The position numbers were made by a program, and so were the translations under genes. A DNA stretch of 6,463 bases from Oscillospiraceae bacterium (GTDB lineage: Bacteria > Bacillota > Clostridia > Oscillospirales > Oscillospiraceae). Each line of letters begins with the position of its first letter. Within the stretch, counting starts at the first letter, position 1. The stretch covers positions 1 to 6,463 of the forward strand of contig JAFXBH010000024.1 of assembly GCA_017521875.1 (NCBI GenBank). Reading direction: 5' to 3'. The notes below the pieces were generated by a model. It worked only from the letters and a program-made list of their open reading frames with translations, did not search any database and had not been told where the DNA came from. Positions 5,549-6,463 of the stretch are shown here, piece after piece.

Positions 5549-6463
5549 TCAGAATCTGCCAGGAGCCAATTCCGCGATCTTGTCTTCCAGTTCGGAATTC
5601 GCCAGAACAGTCTGTCGTCCATCCTCATATTCTGCGTCGATCCACTCTTTCAAAGCCACCACCAACGGGTCGCGCTTATCTAGTTTTTTATCCTCGGGTA
5701 AGCGATACGCCTGGTTGATCCAGTAAGCAATACCGGCCAGTCCGGATGCTTTGCCGATCTGCACAGTGGCGGGGCGATTCAACAGTTTCTCGGTATCGAA
5801 GATCGTGTAGATCTCCTGATCTTTCATCAGGCCGTCTGCGTGGATGCCAGCCCGGGTCACATTAAAGTTCCGGCCTACGAAGGGGGTCATATCCGGCACC
5901 CGGTAGCCGATCTCATTCTGGAAATACTCTGCAATTTCTGTAATAACCGTGGGATCCATACCGTCCATAGAGCCACGGAGAGAAGCATATTCAAATACCA
6001 TAGCCTCCAAGGGGATGTTACCGGTACGCTCGCCAATGCCCAACAGAGAACAGTTGACTGCGGAAGCGCCGTACAGCCAGGCGGTAGAGGCGTTAGCCAC
6101 CGACTTATAAAAGTCATTATGACCGTGCCACTCCAAACATTCACTGGGTACATCAGAGTAGTGCTGCAGGCCGTAGATGATTCCCGCCACACTGCGGGGC
6201 ATAGCCGCTTCCGTATAGGGAACACCGTAGCCCATCGTGTCACAGGCGCGGATCTTCACCGGGATCCCTGCCTGCTGCGACAGTTTCTGCAACTCGTTGA
6301 CAAAAGGTACAACGAATCCATAGAAGTCTGCCCGGGTGATGTCCTCTAGGTGGCAACGGGGCACAATGCCGGCCTCGAAAGCCTCGGAGACCGCTGCCAG
6401 ATAATGTTCCAGCACCTGCTTTCTGGTCATCTTCATTTTCTTGAAAATGTGGTAATCACTGCA
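5549..6463 (-). CDS. Re-type citrate synthase, C-terminal part (N-terminus beyond window)
   Basis: The frame is open from the right window edge to the TGA at 5549-5551, leaving 304 visible residues; roughly the first third is missing. The protein belongs to the HMG-CoA lyase-like TIM-barrel family shared by isopropylmalate and homocitrate synthases. Visible landmarks are CSDYHIFKKMKMTR (1-14), LEDITRAD (39-46), the metal-binding HGHND (113-117), GIGERTGNIPLE (142-153) and AGIHADG (205-211). The start of the visible part and the overall wording match the clostridial Re-citrate synthases (EC 2.3.3.3, known from Clostridium kluyveri). These oxygen-sensitive, metal-dependent enzymes make citrate from oxaloacetate and acetyl-CoA with stereochemistry opposite to ordinary Si-citrate synthase. 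No LeuA-type C-terminal regulatory domain follows the barrel. Sitting upstream of aconitase and isocitrate dehydrogenase supports citrate rather than isopropylmalate or homocitrate as product. The remaining doubt is homocitrate synthase, a close relative. Confidence 0.87.
   Translation of the reverse strand, partial: CSDYHIFKKMKMTRKQVLEHYLAAVSEAFEAGIVPRCHLEDITRADFYGFVVPFVNELQKLSQQAGIPVKIRACDTMGYGVPYTEAAMPRSVAGIIYGLQHYSDVPSECLEWHGHNDFYKSVANASTAWLYGASAVNCSLLGIGERTGNIPLEAMVFEYASLRGSMDGMDPTVITEIAEYFQNEIGYRVPDMTPFVGRNFNVTRAGIHADGLMKDQEIYTIFDTEKLLNRPATVQIGKASGLAGIAYWINQAYRLPEDKKLDKRDPLVVALKEWIDAEYEDGRQTVLANSELEDKIAELAPGRF

Larger units (their letters stand above)
1806..6463 (-). other. Operon for 2-oxoglutarate synthesis: Re-citrate synthase, GntR regulator, aconitase, isocitrate dehydrogenase
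   Basis: Four same-strand genes are separated by 14 nt, 2 nt and a 25-nt overlap, with no internal terminator or convincing internal promoter, and end at a hairpin terminator. The three enzymes are consecutive steps from oxaloacetate and acetyl-CoA to 2-oxoglutarate. Gene order follows reaction order apart from the inserted regulator. In fermentative anaerobes this branch mainly supplies glutamate. The promoter lies to the right of the window. Confidence 0.85.

Noticed and set aside
1..6463. Mobile element, prophage, CRISPR or defence system
   Set aside because: No transposase, integrase, direct-repeat array, terminal inverted repeats or nuclease-like gene is visible; the genes are ordinary metabolic and membrane genes with even base composition.

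Overview
The window looks like a chromosomal segment from an anaerobic Firmicute of class Clostridia, plausibly a gut Oscillospiraceae or Ruminococcaceae relative. This placement is an inference. It rests on the moderate GC content by eye, strong AGGAG-type ribosome binding sites, the oxygen-sensitive anaerobe-type (Re) citrate synthase, and the closest recalled families for the other genes. No rRNA, tRNA, CRISPR array, insertion sequence or phage gene was found, and the window is almost fully coding.

The left end (1-975, + strand) holds the C-terminal three quarters of a major facilitator transporter. It converges on a four-helix membrane protein of unknown function (996-1745, - strand) that has a strongly acidic C-terminal tail. 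A 17-bp perfect hairpin fills the gap between the two genes and should stop transcription from both sides; the transporter's TAG stop codon forms its 3-nt loop.

The rest of the window (1806-6463, - strand) is one tight operon read right to left: Re-type citrate synthase (N-terminus beyond the right edge), a GntR/FCD regulator, an Aquifex-type single-chain aconitase, and an isocitrate dehydrogenase of the isocitrate/isopropylmalate family. The spacings are 14 nt, 2 nt and a 25-nt overlap, and an intrinsic terminator follows the last gene directly. Together the three enzymes convert oxaloacetate and acetyl-CoA through citrate and isocitrate to 2-oxoglutarate. This is the oxidative half of an incomplete TCA cycle, which in fermentative anaerobes mainly feeds glutamate synthesis. 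The regulator sits between the first and second enzymes and keeps the expected metal and carboxylate pocket residues, so a local carboxylate-sensing switch is a reasonable hypothesis. The operon promoter and its likely operator lie outside the window.

The window is mostly core metabolism and shows no clearly new system. The points most worth following are the embedded GntR regulator, the unresolved cofactor preference and N-terminal extension of the isocitrate dehydrogenase, and the compact terminator/promoter arrangements.
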